Shown here piece by piece: positions 1 to 9,875 of a stretch of 64,000 nucleotides of DNA (positions are counted from its first letter, which is position 1; each line of letters begins with the position of its first letter). The translations under genes and the position numbers were made by a program. Under the pieces are notes generated by a model. It saw only the letters and a list, made by a program, of their open reading frames with translations. It had not been told where the DNA came from and ran no database searches. The DNA comes from Saprospiraceae bacterium (lineage in GTDB: Bacteria > Bacteroidota > Bacteroidia > Chitinophagales > Saprospiraceae): assembly GCA_016715405.1 (NCBI GenBank), contig JADKAE010000017.1:62001-126000 (forward strand), in the 5' to 3' direction.

Positions 1-1188
1 GTCGAGTTCCTCTTCTTCGTAAAACATCTTGAGCAACATGCTCTTGGCATTGAGGTTGATCAGCATATCGTCGTATTCCACCTGTACCAGCAGGCGTTGA
101 GCTTCTTTGTATTTTTTTTGCTCGTATAGCAGTCGCGCCTGGCAGTAGTGCACAAAATTCTCGCGATAGCGGGGTTCCAGAAATTGCTGGTATTGCTTGA
201 TAAAAGTCCCCGCCCAGGCAAACTCCTTGAGGCGCAGTCCGATGAGTATCACATTGAGGAATGTCCAGCGCGAAACGATCTGGTTTTCTATCAGGATGCC
301 CATTTCGAAGCCCCTGCGGTACAACTCGAATGCTTCGCGTACAAAAGCGGTTTCGCCTGCGTTCATCTTGCCGATACAATAATTGAGCGCCATGAGGTAA
401 ATTTCGCGCAGTTCGGAGTGGGGAAATACCTGCCCGTGTTGCTGTATTTGCTGTTTGAGCTGCTCAAAATGCTGCGGGTTGTCTTTCTGCAAATTGGCGC
501 GGTAGATATAATAATAAATCGCGATGGCGGGCACGGCCAGTTTGTTGTGCTGTTCTACATAGTCCAGCACGGCCTCCAGCAACCCCGTGTCGTAGCCGGC
601 TTTGTATACGGCCTGGTGCGACAACATGCGGCAGGTTTGCCGCAGTTTTTCAATAATAAAAGTGAGTTCGAGCGCGTCAGACACCTCCTGCAGGTTCATT
701 TGGGTGGTGCGCTGCTTGCCTTCCATAGAGGTATACAACTCCAGTTGAAACAAGTAGTCGTTGCGAAAATACTGGTCGTCGCGATAGGGAAACGCCGTGA
801 TGGCCTCCTGCGCGTTTTTCAACGCCCGCTGCATCGGCTTGTCCAGCTTTCGCTTGCGATACACGCCTGCCAGCGTAATGCGGCTGTGCAGTTCGTCTTC
901 TACCAGGTCTTGCACGATGAGGTATTCTTCAACGGCTTTTGTCAGGAAGTGGACAGTCTGCCGCAATTTGGCATCGTCCATGGGTTCAGCTCCAAAAATT
1001 TTAGCGTATATTTTCTCTTTTCGCAGGTACTTTTCGTTATCTAAGTGATCGCCGGTGGTGAGATAGTCGAAAAGCAGGGCCACATCTTCCCGCTGATTGT
1101 GGACGGGAGAATCGAGCCACTTGCGCAATTCGCGCTGTTCTTTTTTGTTCAAACTCTTTAAAACGGCAATCAAATAACTATTTTCCAT
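1..1188 (-). CDS. Helical protein of unknown function, copy 1 (3' end outside window)
   Basis: An open frame runs from an ATG at 1188 to the window edge, giving 396 visible codons with no stop. The protein is rich in Leu, Ala, Glu and Tyr with regular hydrophobic spacing, so it is probably an all-helical, TPR-like solenoid. It has no signal peptide or membrane segment and looks cytoplasmic. It is a clear paralogue of the gene at 4637-6046: both start with a short helix, then S-P-x-x-N-x-R/K-x-D-V and a conserved L-F-D-Y, and both carry A-L-N-Y-C-I-x-K near the middle. It is divergent from a T9SS surface protein, exactly as the second copy is. I do not recognise a named family and assign no function. 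A role linked to the adjacent surface protein is inference from the repeated arrangement only. Confidence 0.8.
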   Translation of the reverse strand, partial: MENSYLIAVLKSLNKKEQRELRKWLDSPVHNQREDVALLFDYLTTGDHLDNEKYLRKEKIYAKIFGAEPMDDAKLRQTVHFLTKAVEEYLIVQDLVEDELHSRITLAGVYRKRKLDKPMQRALKNAQEAITAFPYRDDQYFRNDYLFQLELYTSMEGKQRTTQMNLQEVSDALELTFIIEKLRQTCRMLSHQAVYKAGYDTGLLEAVLDYVEQHNKLAVPAIAIYYYIYRANLQKDNPQHFEQLKQQIQQHGQVFPHSELREIYLMALNYCIGKMNAGETAFVREAFELYRRGFEMGILIENQIVSRWTFLNVILIGLRLKEFAWAGTFIKQYQQFLEPRYRENFVHYCQARLLYEQKKYKEAQRLLVQVEYDDMLINLNAKSMLLKMFYEEEELD

Positions 1189-1365
1189 GCAAATAATGAA
1201 TTTTTATCCAACAAACAACTGTGAGTTATGTTTTTCGCAAAATACTGATTGATAAACACATAAACCTATAAACGAACGAATAAACATACTCAAATCTACT
1301 TATTTTTTTTCAACAAACCTCTTTTTTTGTCTTTGTAATTGAATACTAATCATAAGACTTTTGTA

Positions 1366-4363
1366 ATGCAAACAGGAACAAACGACCTAAACTTCGCGCT
1401 AATGCTAATGTCAAGGACTGGTAAACAAACATCAAAAGGTATATTACTATACCGATGGGTGTTTGCAGCGCAAATGTTCCTCTTGACATGCGGGTTGCAA
1501 GCACAGGGATGGGAGATCTCTTTTGGAGGCAACCGCGAAGATTTTGGTTACGGAGTGGTCCAAACGCAGGATCACGGTTATGTGGTGGTAGGTTTTAGCG
1601 AGTCTTTCGGAGCAGATAACGACATGGACGTGTACGTCATCCGCACCGATGTAGACGGCACCCTCCTCTGGATGAAGGAATTCGACGAGGGATTTCGCGA
1701 AAACGCCTACGACGTCATTGAAACAGAAGATAACGGCTTCCTTATTGTGGGAGATGTCGCCCCTGAAGTGAGCGACGCCCCGCAAGTATACCTGCTGAAG
1801 ATTTCGAAATTCGGCGAGTTTGAGTGGAGCAAAAAGTACGACAATGTAATCGGCCTCACCGCGCATGTCCAACAGGGCAGAGAAATAGCGCGGGCAGCCG
1901 ACGGCAGTGGATACGCAATAATAGGTCTGTCGAAAGCGTCAGACTCCAACGGAAACGATGAGATTTTGCTCATTCGTGTTGACAACCAGGGTAACGAATT
2001 GTGGCGCAATACTTACGGCTCCCCCAGTGTAGACGACAACGGTAACTGCATCGTTGCACTGCCCGATGGCGGGTTCGTCTTCGCCGGCAATACGAAAGTA
2101 AGCGTGGGCAACGATATCACGATCTTCCGGGTAGACCAGGATGGCAACCAGCAGTGGAATGTGGTGAGCGGCAACAGCAACCAGAACGAAGAAATCAACG
2201 ACCTGGTGCTTTCGTCCAACGGCAGCCTGATCTTGGTGGGCTCGGCCCAGGGATTACAACAGGGCTTATATCGGCAGCTACACGCTCGACGGCCTGTTGG
2301 AATGGGAGAAAACTTTTAATCCGGGCCCATCCGGCGGCGCACTCAATGCCGTAGTCAACCTCACCGATGGCAACATCGCCGTGTGTGGCTACGTAGAAAC
2401 TTCAGCCAGCAATATCGATGTGTATGTCGGCAAATTTGACACCGGCAATGGCAACGAAATCTGGGCACAGAATCTCGGCGATCCCGAAAAACTCGATATC
2501 GGCGAAGGACTGGCAGCATCTGTAGACGGCGGCTTCCTCATAGTAGGTTACAACTCGCAGTCTATCGTACTGATCAACGACGTTACCCTGATCAAAACCG
2601 ACGGATTAGGCAATATTATTACTAACCATGTAAGTGGTAAAGTATATCATTCACCAGACGGGTGTAATGAATTTGGCGCGGGCGACGTGCCATTGACAGG
2701 ATGGTTAATTAAAGCGGAAGGTCAAAATAATACTTACTTCGGCACTACCGATGCCAGTGGTAATTATGACATCCTCACCGATACAGGCGCATACACAATA
2801 ACGGTGCTGCCACCCAACACTTACTGGAATGTCTGCGATCCAGCCGGGTTCACCGTTACACTAGACGACTTCTACACAAACGCCAACTTCAATTTCCCGG
2901 TGCAAACCGGTGTATTTTGTCCCTATCTTGAAGTCGCAGTGAATACCGATTTTCTTGCGGTATGCGAAGATGTCAGCTACTCCATCGATTATGTCAATCT
3001 CGGACCTGTCGCCGCAGAAAATGCTTATGTAGAGGTAACGCTCGATTCCGAACTGACTTTTGTGTCCGCCACACTCCCGGTGTTTGCCCAAAACGGCAAT
3101 ACTTACACCTTTTTGTTGGGCAATGTGGCTTCTACACAACAAGGCAGCTTGGATATCCAAACCGAAATGGACTGTGATGGCATCGCCCAAAATCAGGCCG
3201 TTCTGGTGAGCGCGCACATCTTCCCCGATTCGCTCTGTCTGCAACCCGGCCCCAATTGGGACGGTTCGAGCATCTCGGTTAACGGCACCTGCGTCGGCGA
3301 CTCGCTGCGGTTCAATATCAGAAATATCGGCCTGGCCGGTATGGCTGACAGCAAAAGGTACTTCGTAGTGGAAGATCAGGTGATGTTCCTCATCGATACC
3401 TTCCAACTCGACAGCGATCAAGAAATTGACATTAGCTTTGAAGGCAACGGCGCTACTTACCGCCTGATCGCCGAGCAATCGGAAGATCACCCCGGTAATA
3501 ACAACCCAACCGTAGCAATAGAAGGTTGTGTCGAAGAAGGTTTACCCTATTCCACAGGTTTTGTAACTCAGTTTGCTGAAAACGACCAGGACCCGTTCCT
3601 CGCTATCAACGCGTCGGAGACTACGGGTTCTTCCAACCAACCGGTTGAATTGAGAGGCTATCCCAAAGGCTATCAGGATTCTATTATCGATGTAAACACA
3701 GCACTGAAGTACACTGTCCTGTTTAGGAATACAACAACCGATACTATTACAAGAGTGGTAATCAGAGACACTTTACCAACTGAGCTCGACATCACTACAC
3801 TGGTGCCGGGAGCAGGCAGTCATCCCTATGTTTTTGAAATCTACAACAACGGTGTCCTGAAAATTACTTTTGATGAAATCCAACTTCAACCAGGCGACAG
3901 CGCAGAGGAGGCTCTGAAAAGAGGGTTTGTCGAATTCCGAATTGCCCAAAAACCCGGCAACCCAATTGGTACCACAATCGATAATCGCGCTGTCGTCTAC
4001 TTTGACTACGTACCTCCGATGGTTACAAACAATGTTCACCGCGTCGTTGAATGCAACGACATCTTCGATACCGAAGAAGGATGCATTGTGGTGGATGTAA
4101 TAAATCCACCGGTTATCCCCGGAGTTGACATAAAGGTTTATCCTAATCCGTTTGCGGAATCTGTTACTTTTGAAATCAACGGCCGCTCTTTTGATGCGGT
4201 TAAACTCCAGCTTTTCGACCTGCAAGGCCGATTGGTGCGCAGCGAAAAAGCAAATGGAAGCAGGTTCCAATTTGATCGCAATCACTTACCGCGCGGACTC
4301 TATATGTTTACGCTGGAGTCTGAAGGGCAACTGATCGCAACAGGTAAGATGATTATTCAGTAG
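1366..4363 (+). CDS. T9SS-exported surface protein with WD-like/delta-60 type repeats, copy 1 (one frameshift)
   Basis: Two frames (to 2319, then 2297-4363) belong to one gene of about 1000 residues. Removing one G from the GGG at 2250-2252 joins them as A-Q-D-Y-N-R-A-Y-I-G-S-Y. A signal peptide (hydrophobic stretch ending C-G-L-Q-A-Q-G) is followed by repeated blocks of the form D-G-G-F-L/Y-V-V-G plus D-x-D-G-N/T-x-L-W, typical of secreted beta-propeller-like proteins. Then come an SdrD-B/carboxypeptidase-like segment, a DUF7619-like domain (F-R-N-T-x-T-D-T) and a C-terminal T9SS type A sorting domain (V-Y-P-N-P-F ... G-L-Y). It is a paralogue of 6205-9108. The frame opens with a TTG at 1339; ATGs at 1366, 1402 and 1408 are all possible, and 1402/1408 give the most normal signal peptide. 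Probably cell-surface attached or released; ligand unknown. Confidence 0.82.
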
Positions 4364-4386
4364 GTCATAATCCCATAAACATTCGA

Positions 4387-4414
4387 GGTTCCTTGCTCTT
4401 CGGAGCAAGGAACC
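4387..4414 (+). terminator. UUCG-capped hairpin after the first T9SS gene
   Basis: A perfect 12-bp stem (4387-4398 with 4403-4414) closes on the tetraloop TTCG, 23 bases after the stop codon. It has no following T-run, so it may protect the 3' end or act as a processing hairpin. Confidence 0.6.
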
Positions 4415-4518
4415 CACCTACAAACAAACAAAGGTCATCCCTATAAGATATTCGTTTTTTCTAAGAATTAGGTCGTCTTTATTTTTTTCATGAGATTATG
4501 ATTTGTTATTAGCGAGAG

Positions 4519-4548
4519 GCTGCGCCCAAGAAGGCGCAGCTTTTTTTT
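4519..4548 (+). terminator. Intrinsic terminator
   Basis: An 8-bp GC-rich stem (4519-4526 with 4533-4540) is followed directly by eight T residues. This is the classic rho-independent form and ends transcription from the T9SS gene ahead of the convergent gene ending at 4637. Confidence 0.85.
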
Positions 4549-4560
4549 GCCCCCTAATCC

Positions 4561-4595
4561 CGTTTCAACTCCGCTCAACGACCGGCATAGATCGC
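4561..4595. repeat. 35-bp dispersed repeat, copy 1
   Basis: This 35-bp segment matches 45956-45990 at 31 of 35 positions. The core is TCAACTCCGCTCAACG. It lies in an intergenic spacer and is followed by a C-rich polypyrimidine tract reaching the stop codon of the next minus-strand gene at 4637. Confidence 0.6.
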
Positions 4596-4636
4596 CCCCT
4601 CTCCCCCTCCCCCCCTCCCCAAGTCTCCCCCTCCCC

Positions 4637-6046
4637 TCACAGCCCCTCCACCTGCTCCAACAGCCACTCCCGTTCGGTCAGGATTTCTTCACTTGAGACA
4701 GCCAAACGCAGCGCTTCTACCGCAGCGCGGTCGTAGGGGTTTACCGCCAGCAGTTTTTTGGTATATCGCACCATATTGAGATAGTTTTGCCGGTGATAGC
4801 CCATGAGGCGCTTGCGGTGGATGAAGTTTTTCATGGCATCGAGGTGAGCCTGGAGCGGGTCCCACTCGCCGAGTTTGTAGTAGATTTTGATGAGCAGGGT
4901 TTTGGCGGCCAGGTTTAGCAACAGGTCGGCGTAATCGGCTTTTTGCAGCAGGCCCAGCGCCGAAGCCAGATCGCCGCGCTCGTAGGCCAACCGGGCCAGA
5001 CTAAAACTATACATGCTCTCGCTGTGCTTTTTTTCCAGCGCGTTTTTGTATTGATGGATAAACCGCTCTACCCAGTCAAAAGCGCCTACTTTTAAACCCA
5101 TGGCTACGATGTTGCGGTAAGTAAATCGCGACAATACCCCTTCGCTCAGCAACAAGCCGCTCGACAAGCCCTCCTGGTACAGCGACAGCCCTTCTTCAGC
5201 AAATTGCTCCTGGCCTTCGTTGAGTTTGCGTATACAATAATTGAGGGCCAATAACATCAGATCGCGCCATTCTTCAGCAGGAAATGCGTTTTTATGCCGG
5301 AAGATAGCCTGCTTGAACGCCTGAAAAAACGCGGCATTGTCCTGATGTACCAGCGCCTGGTAACCGCAATGGTATACGGCGATAGCCGGTGTTTCCAACA
5401 TATCGGGCTGTTGGCGCAAGGCCTCCAGCACGGCTTCGAGCAGGGCGAATTCGTATTCCGCTTTGTATACGGCCTGGTGCGCCAGCGCCAGGCAGGCCAG
5501 CCGGAGTTTGCGGGCTATAAATGCCCTGTCGAGGCACTCGCCCATTTCCTGCAGGTTGTGCCTGCCGGTGCGCAATTGCGAGGCTTCCCATTGGTAACGC
5601 TCTTCCTGCAACAGATAGGCGGTGTGGTGATACCCCGCATGGCGCAACGGCAACCGGTCTTGCCTGGCTTCAGCGGCGTCAACTGTTTGTACAAAGTGAT
5701 CGTCGAGCTTGCGCCGGCGGTAGGCCCGGGCCAATTGCAGGCTCTCCCCGCTGGGGTCCTGTTGCCAACTTTGATAGGCGAGATACTGCTCTGTCAATTG
5801 CATCAGCCAACTCATGAGCTGCCGGATGGACTGGGCGTCGAAAACCTTGCCGGGGAATAAAAACTCGTGCACCTGGCGCTTGTCGGGTACTTGGCGCCAG
5901 CCGGGCATATTTTCGTGTATATAATCAAATAACCGCACCACATCCGGGCGCTTGTTGAAAAATGGCGACCGCACAAAGGCCGATAATTCCTTCCATTCGC
6001 TTTTGCCAAGCGTCTCTAATGCGATCAATAACTTGCTATTTTTCAT
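4637..6046 (-). CDS. Helical protein of unknown function, copy 2
   Basis: This 469-residue protein starts at an ATG (6046) and has no signal peptide. It is Leu/Ala/Tyr rich with a helix-turn-helix repeat rhythm resembling TPR-like solenoids. It is the full-length paralogue of the truncated gene at 1-1188: the shared landmarks are S-P-F-F-N-K-R-P-D-V near residue 28, A-L-N-Y-C-I-R-K-L-N near the middle, and L-L-N-L-A-A-K-T-L-L-I-K near residue 380. It is divergent from the second T9SS surface protein with 158 bp between starts. No known catalytic motif is seen. Function is unassigned; the conserved pairing suggests a role connected to the neighbouring exported protein, but that is inference. 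Confidence 0.85.
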   Translation of the reverse strand: MKNSKLLIALETLGKSEWKELSAFVRSPFFNKRPDVVRLFDYIHENMPGWRQVPDKRQVHEFLFPGKVFDAQSIRQLMSWLMQLTEQYLAYQSWQQDPSGESLQLARAYRRRKLDDHFVQTVDAAEARQDRLPLRHAGYHHTAYLLQEERYQWEASQLRTGRHNLQEMGECLDRAFIARKLRLACLALAHQAVYKAEYEFALLEAVLEALRQQPDMLETPAIAVYHCGYQALVHQDNAAFFQAFKQAIFRHKNAFPAEEWRDLMLLALNYCIRKLNEGQEQFAEEGLSLYQEGLSSGLLLSEGVLSRFTYRNIVAMGLKVGAFDWVERFIHQYKNALEKKHSESMYSFSLARLAYERGDLASALGLLQKADYADLLLNLAAKTLLIKIYYKLGEWDPLQAHLDAMKNFIHRKRLMGYHRQNYLNMVRYTKKLLAVNPYDRAAVEALRLAVSSEEILTEREWLLEQVEGL

Positions 6047-6204
6047 GTCCTAAATATATTTCTGTTATTCTTTTTTTTATAAAAAATTGATTATCAAAAT
6101 TTAATTTAATAAAAAAGAACATGTTGTCATTATGATTGTCGAATTTTGTTGTTGTCTGTTGCAGGTAATTGTTGAATTTTTGTAGCAGAAAATCATGAAC
6201 AATT

Positions 6205-9108
6205 ATGAAAACAAGCTCTTATCTCTTAGCTACATTGTTTTTTCTGGTGCTCTCACTTTCCGCCCACGCACAGGGCTGGGAGCGCACCTACCCGCACCCG
6301 ATGGGCAGATCGGCATCTTTTGACGTGCTTAATACCGCCGACGGCGGCTTCCTGCTGGGCGGTGAAGTGGATTACCCCACCGGCGCCTCCCGCCACTATG
6401 TAAGGCTGATCAAAACCGATGCCAACGGCCAATCGCAATGGGAACAAGTATACTACGACAACGAAATTCGCAACGACCGCCTGCTGGGCATGGCCGCCAC
6501 TCCCGACGGCGGGTATATGCTCGGTATTGGCACAAACGCAGTTAACTCACCAGGCTCAAATGGCGACCTGGGATTGATCAAGGTAAATTCCCAGGGCGAT
6601 ACGCTCTGGACGCGTTACTATAACGTGCCTGCGCTTACCGCTACTCCCAACGCCTATGTAACCAGCGGCGCTTTCACTGCTACCCCCGACGGCGGTTACT
6701 TGCTGGCCACAGCCGGTTATGTGCAGCAAACCAACTCAGGCCCCGTTTTTATAAAAACCGACGCCGACGGAAACGTGGAGTGGGTACAAAATTATATGAC
6801 CGCCGGCAGCCCCAATACCTACCAACAAATTCACGGCGTAGTAGCTTTAGCAGACGGATACGCCGCCACGGGGAACAAAGGCGCTAATATGCTGCTCATC
6901 AGAACCGACCTCGACGGCGTTATCTTATGGCAGCAGGAATATATGCTAACAACTTCCGCTGTAGGTTATGACCTCTGCGCCACTACCGACGGCGGCTTCC
7001 TCATCGGCGGCGGCGCCTCGGGTTTTGCAGGCTTCGGCCCTACGGTGGTCAAAACCGATGGCGACGGCAACCAGCTATGGACGCAAGGCGTAGGCAGCGG
7101 CATCGGCAATGTAGTATCGGTAGAACCCTCACCCGGGCAAGGCTACATTCTGGCGGGCTCACTCACCAATTTCTGGCAATCCGTCGGCGGCGCCTTCCTG
7201 ACCTTAATCGACGAGGATGGCGAAACCGTCTGGGAACGCCTGTTTCCCAATACAGGAACACCCGGCACCACTGTGCAGGGCTTTCAACTCGGCAGGGCTA
7301 TCCCAAGAGGCAATACCGGTTATGTGTTGGCCGGTGTAGAGCAGAACGATATGTACATGGCCCTCACCGACAACCTGGGCTATTCGATATCGCACTGGAT
7401 TATGGGCAACGTATACCAATCTACTACCTGCCTCACCGATGATATTATTCGCACTATGCCGGGATGGGTGGTACAAATCACCTCGGCAGCCGGTAATGTA
7501 CAATATACGACTACCGACGACGACGGCAATTACCACATTCTGGTGGATACGGGGTTCTATACGGTAAATACCATTCCGCCCAGCCTGCTTTGGCAACAGT
7601 GCGGAACGTATACCATCAATGCCGAAAACTTCTACGACACCTCCTATCAGAATATACAAGTCATTGCACTGGCAAGTTGCCCCTCGTTGTCGGTAGATGT
7701 AGCCGCCCCTCTGTTGCGCCGCTGCGTGAACAACAACTACTATATACACTATTGCAACAACGGCACCGAACCCGCTGAAGATGCGTCGGTTACGGTTACA
7801 CTCGACCCCTTCCTGAGCATTACTTCTTCTTCTGTTCCCTATATCGACTTGGGCAATAATTCGTATTCCTTCCCCGTAGGCGATCTGGACGTGTTCGAAT
7901 GCGGCAGTATCCAACTATCGCTGTACCTCGAATGCACAGCGGCTACGGTAATTGGCCAAACGCACTGCGTAACGGCGCATATCTACCCCGACACGATTTG
8001 CCTGCCCGCGCCCAACGCACCTATAATAGACGTGAATGGCTTCTGCACCGGCGCCATGGTGCGCTTTACCCTCCAAAATATCGGCAATACCGATATGGGG
8101 CAAACCCAGGGTTACTATGTCGTTATTGAAGACGACGTAATGTACATGCAGCAGACGCCTTACAACCTCGACAGCGGCGAGTCGATCAACGTAGACCTGC
8201 CCGCCAACGGCTCTACCTACCGGCTCGAAACGCAACTCAGCCCCGGCAACTCGTCTTTTACCGGTCAGGAAGCGAGCGCTACGGTAGAAGGCTGCGGAGT
8301 CAATAACACGGACGTTTTCAGCACAGGTTTCGTCAATTTATTCCCCATGAACGACAACACGCCGTTTGAGGATGTTGACTGCCGCGTCAGCGTGGGCAGC
8401 TACGACCCCAACGACAAGCAGGCGTTCCCCGTGGGCTATGGCGATCCCCACTACGTAAAACCCAACGTGCCCATCGAATACCTGATCCGCTTTCAGAATA
8501 CCGGTACCGACACGGCCTTCCAGGTAGTGGTGCGCGACACGCTGTCGCCCTGGCTCGACCCGGCCACCGTGCAACCCGGCGCTGCCAGCCATTTTTACCG
8601 CTTTGAACTCGACGGCGAAGGCGTGCTCAACTTCTATTTTGACAATATCCTCCTGCCCGACAGCAACGTAAACGTAGCTGCTTCGCAGGGATTTGTGAAG
8701 TTTACGGTATCCCAGGATCGCGACAATCCTATCGGCACTTACTTCGAAAACAGCGCTGCTATTTATTTCGACTACAACGCTCCGGTGATTACCAATACTA
8801 CTTATCACACGGTGGGCGACAACTTCGTGGTGGTGAGCTACGAACCCGGCCCCGCGCTGGCGGCGTATCAACTTTCGGTGTTCCCCAACCCGGCTTCTCA
8901 CGAAGTTGAATTGCGCTTCGACAAACCGGTGACGGCCGAGGACGGGCAATGGTTGCTGCACGACGCCCGCGGACAGTTGATTCGCCAGGGCATCGCCCCG
9001 GCTGCCGGCGCCACACTGGGAGTGTCAGACCTGCCTAAGGGCGTCTACTTCCTGCAATGGCGCGTGGAAGGCCGCATCGTGGCCCGCGGAAAGCTGATTG
9101 TACAATAG
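6205..9108 (+). CDS. T9SS-exported surface protein with WD-like/delta-60 type repeats, copy 2
   Basis: This is an intact 967-residue paralogue of the gene at 1366-4363. A signal peptide (M-K-T-S-S-Y-L-L-A-T ... S-A-H-A-Q-G) is followed by about six blocks with D-G-G-F/Y-L-L-G/A and D-x-x-G-x-x-x-W, up to about residue 390. Next is a carboxypeptidase-regulatory-like segment (T-T-D-D-D-G-N-Y-H-I), a CARDB/DUF11-like region, then a DUF7619 domain beginning G-S-Y-D-P-N-D-K-Q near residue 730 with I-R-F-Q-N-T-G-T-D-T. It ends with a T9SS type A domain (V-F-P-N-P-A-S-H-E ... G-V-Y-F-L-Q-W). Expected to be exported through T9SS and displayed at the surface. The intact frame supports reading copy 1 as a single gene. 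Target or ligand unknown. Confidence 0.88.
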   Translation: MKTSSYLLATLFFLVLSLSAHAQGWERTYPHPMGRSASFDVLNTADGGFLLGGEVDYPTGASRHYVRLIKTDANGQSQWEQVYYDNEIRNDRLLGMAATPDGGYMLGIGTNAVNSPGSNGDLGLIKVNSQGDTLWTRYYNVPALTATPNAYVTSGAFTATPDGGYLLATAGYVQQTNSGPVFIKTDADGNVEWVQNYMTAGSPNTYQQIHGVVALADGYAATGNKGANMLLIRTDLDGVILWQQEYMLTTSAVGYDLCATTDGGFLIGGGASGFAGFGPTVVKTDGDGNQLWTQGVGSGIGNVVSVEPSPGQGYILAGSLTNFWQSVGGAFLTLIDEDGETVWERLFPNTGTPGTTVQGFQLGRAIPRGNTGYVLAGVEQNDMYMALTDNLGYSISHWIMGNVYQSTTCLTDDIIRTMPGWVVQITSAAGNVQYTTTDDDGNYHILVDTGFYTVNTIPPSLLWQQCGTYTINAENFYDTSYQNIQVIALASCPSLSVDVAAPLLRRCVNNNYYIHYCNNGTEPAEDASVTVTLDPFLSITSSSVPYIDLGNNSYSFPVGDLDVFECGSIQLSLYLECTAATVIGQTHCVTAHIYPDTICLPAPNAPIIDVNGFCTGAMVRFTLQNIGNTDMGQTQGYYVVIEDDVMYMQQTPYNLDSGESINVDLPANGSTYRLETQLSPGNSSFTGQEASATVEGCGVNNTDVFSTGFVNLFPMNDNTPFEDVDCRVSVGSYDPNDKQAFPVGYGDPHYVKPNVPIEYLIRFQNTGTDTAFQVVVRDTLSPWLDPATVQPGAASHFYRFELDGEGVLNFYFDNILLPDSNVNVAASQGFVKFTVSQDRDNPIGTYFENSAAIYFDYNAPVITNTTYHTVGDNFVVVSYEPGPALAAYQLSVFPNPASHEVELRFDKPVTAEDGQWLLHDARGQLIRQGIAPAAGATLGVSDLPKGVYFLQWRVEGRIVARGKLIVQ

Positions 9109-9138
9109 GCTTTCATTCGATTTCATAAAAATATTGAG

Positions 9139-9170
9139 TAGGGGCTGTCCTTGAAAAGAGACAGCCCCTA
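9139..9170. terminator. Hairpin after the second T9SS gene
   Basis: A perfect 11-bp stem (9139-9149 with 9160-9170) lies 30 bases after the stop at 9108. There is no T-run on the plus strand, so it is a weak terminator or a 3'-end protecting hairpin. Confidence 0.6.
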
Positions 9171-9312
9171 AACTATCCAAACCCTTGTGTTTGTTGAGGA
9201 TCGGCGTTGTTTTATCCAGGCAGATAGCACCATTTGACTCTCTTTTTGCTATCCTTTAGGCGCATTATGTTATTTTAATTAAAAAAATTACACATTAATG
9301 AGTATAATATCG

Positions 9313-9320
9313 TACCTTTG
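9313..9320 (+). promoter_or_regulatory. Bacteroidota -7 box (TACCTTTG) for the RRM gene
   Basis: TACCTTTG matches the Bacteroidota primary-sigma -7 consensus TAnnTTTG. It lies 43 bases before the start of the RNA-binding protein gene, in AT-rich DNA that would form a leader of about 35 nt. Confidence 0.6.
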
Positions 9321-9363
9321 TGCATTCTTTTGGTATTAGTTATTTTACTCTTAATCAGTTTTT

Positions 9364-9750
9364 ATGAACATTTTTGTTGCAAAGTTAAACTTTGACACAC
9401 AGGAAGGCGATCTACAAGAAGCCTTCGAAGCATTTGGCCAGGTTGATTCTGTTAAAATTGTAATGGATCAATTTTCAGGACGTTCTAAGGGTTTCGGCTT
9501 TGTCGAAATGCCGAACGATGATGAGGCACGTACAGCCATCAATGACCTCAACGAATCGGAACTTGACGGACGCACCATTGTGGTGAAGCAAGCAGAAGAC
9601 CGTGAAAATCGCGGCGGCGGCGGAAATCGCGGCGGCGGCGGCGGCTATGGCGGAAACCGTGGCGGTGGCGGTGGCTACGGCGGCGGTGGAAACCGTGGTG
9701 GCGGCGGCGGCTACGGCGGTGGCGGCAATCGCGGCGGTGGAAGATATTAA
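9364..9750 (+). CDS. RRM-domain, glycine-rich RNA-binding protein
   Basis: This 128-residue protein has one RNA recognition motif at residues 1-80 and a Gly/Arg/Tyr-rich tail. RNP2 is I-F-V-A-K-L near residue 3, and RNP1 is K-G-F-G-F-V-E-M near residues 43-50. The tail is made of repeats of the type R-G-G-G-G-G-Y-G-G-N. Bacterial proteins of this shape bind single-stranded RNA and are often abundant or cold-induced RNA chaperones. The gene stands alone, with its own -7 box upstream and a strong terminator downstream. The C-terminal repeats are highly repetitive at the DNA level, so copy number there may vary between strains or assemblies. Confidence 0.93.
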   Translation: MNIFVAKLNFDTQEGDLQEAFEAFGQVDSVKIVMDQFSGRSKGFGFVEMPNDDEARTAINDLNESELDGRTIVVKQAEDRENRGGGGNRGGGGGYGGNRGGGGGYGGGGNRGGGGGYGGGGNRGGGRY

Positions 9751-9769
9751 TATGTCTTAACCGATCATT

Positions 9770-9810
9770 CCGCCTTCGTTGATTGTATCAGCGAAGGCGG
9801 ATTTTTTTTT
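9770..9810 (+). terminator. Intrinsic terminator after the RRM gene
   Basis: A 9-bp GC-rich stem (9770-9778 with 9792-9800) is followed by A and nine T residues. The T-run lies inside the upstream extension of the next open frame, which shows that the aminotransferase does not start there. Confidence 0.9.
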
Positions 9811-9875
9811 GGCGCATTGATCAATTATTCCTACCTTTTGTAGCGGAGGATGATATATACCATCTGCAACCGTTT

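Noticed and set aside
9783..9875. Upstream TTG start for the aminotransferase
   Set aside because: It lies inside the terminator of the RRM gene; ATG 9876 begins directly at the conserved fold.
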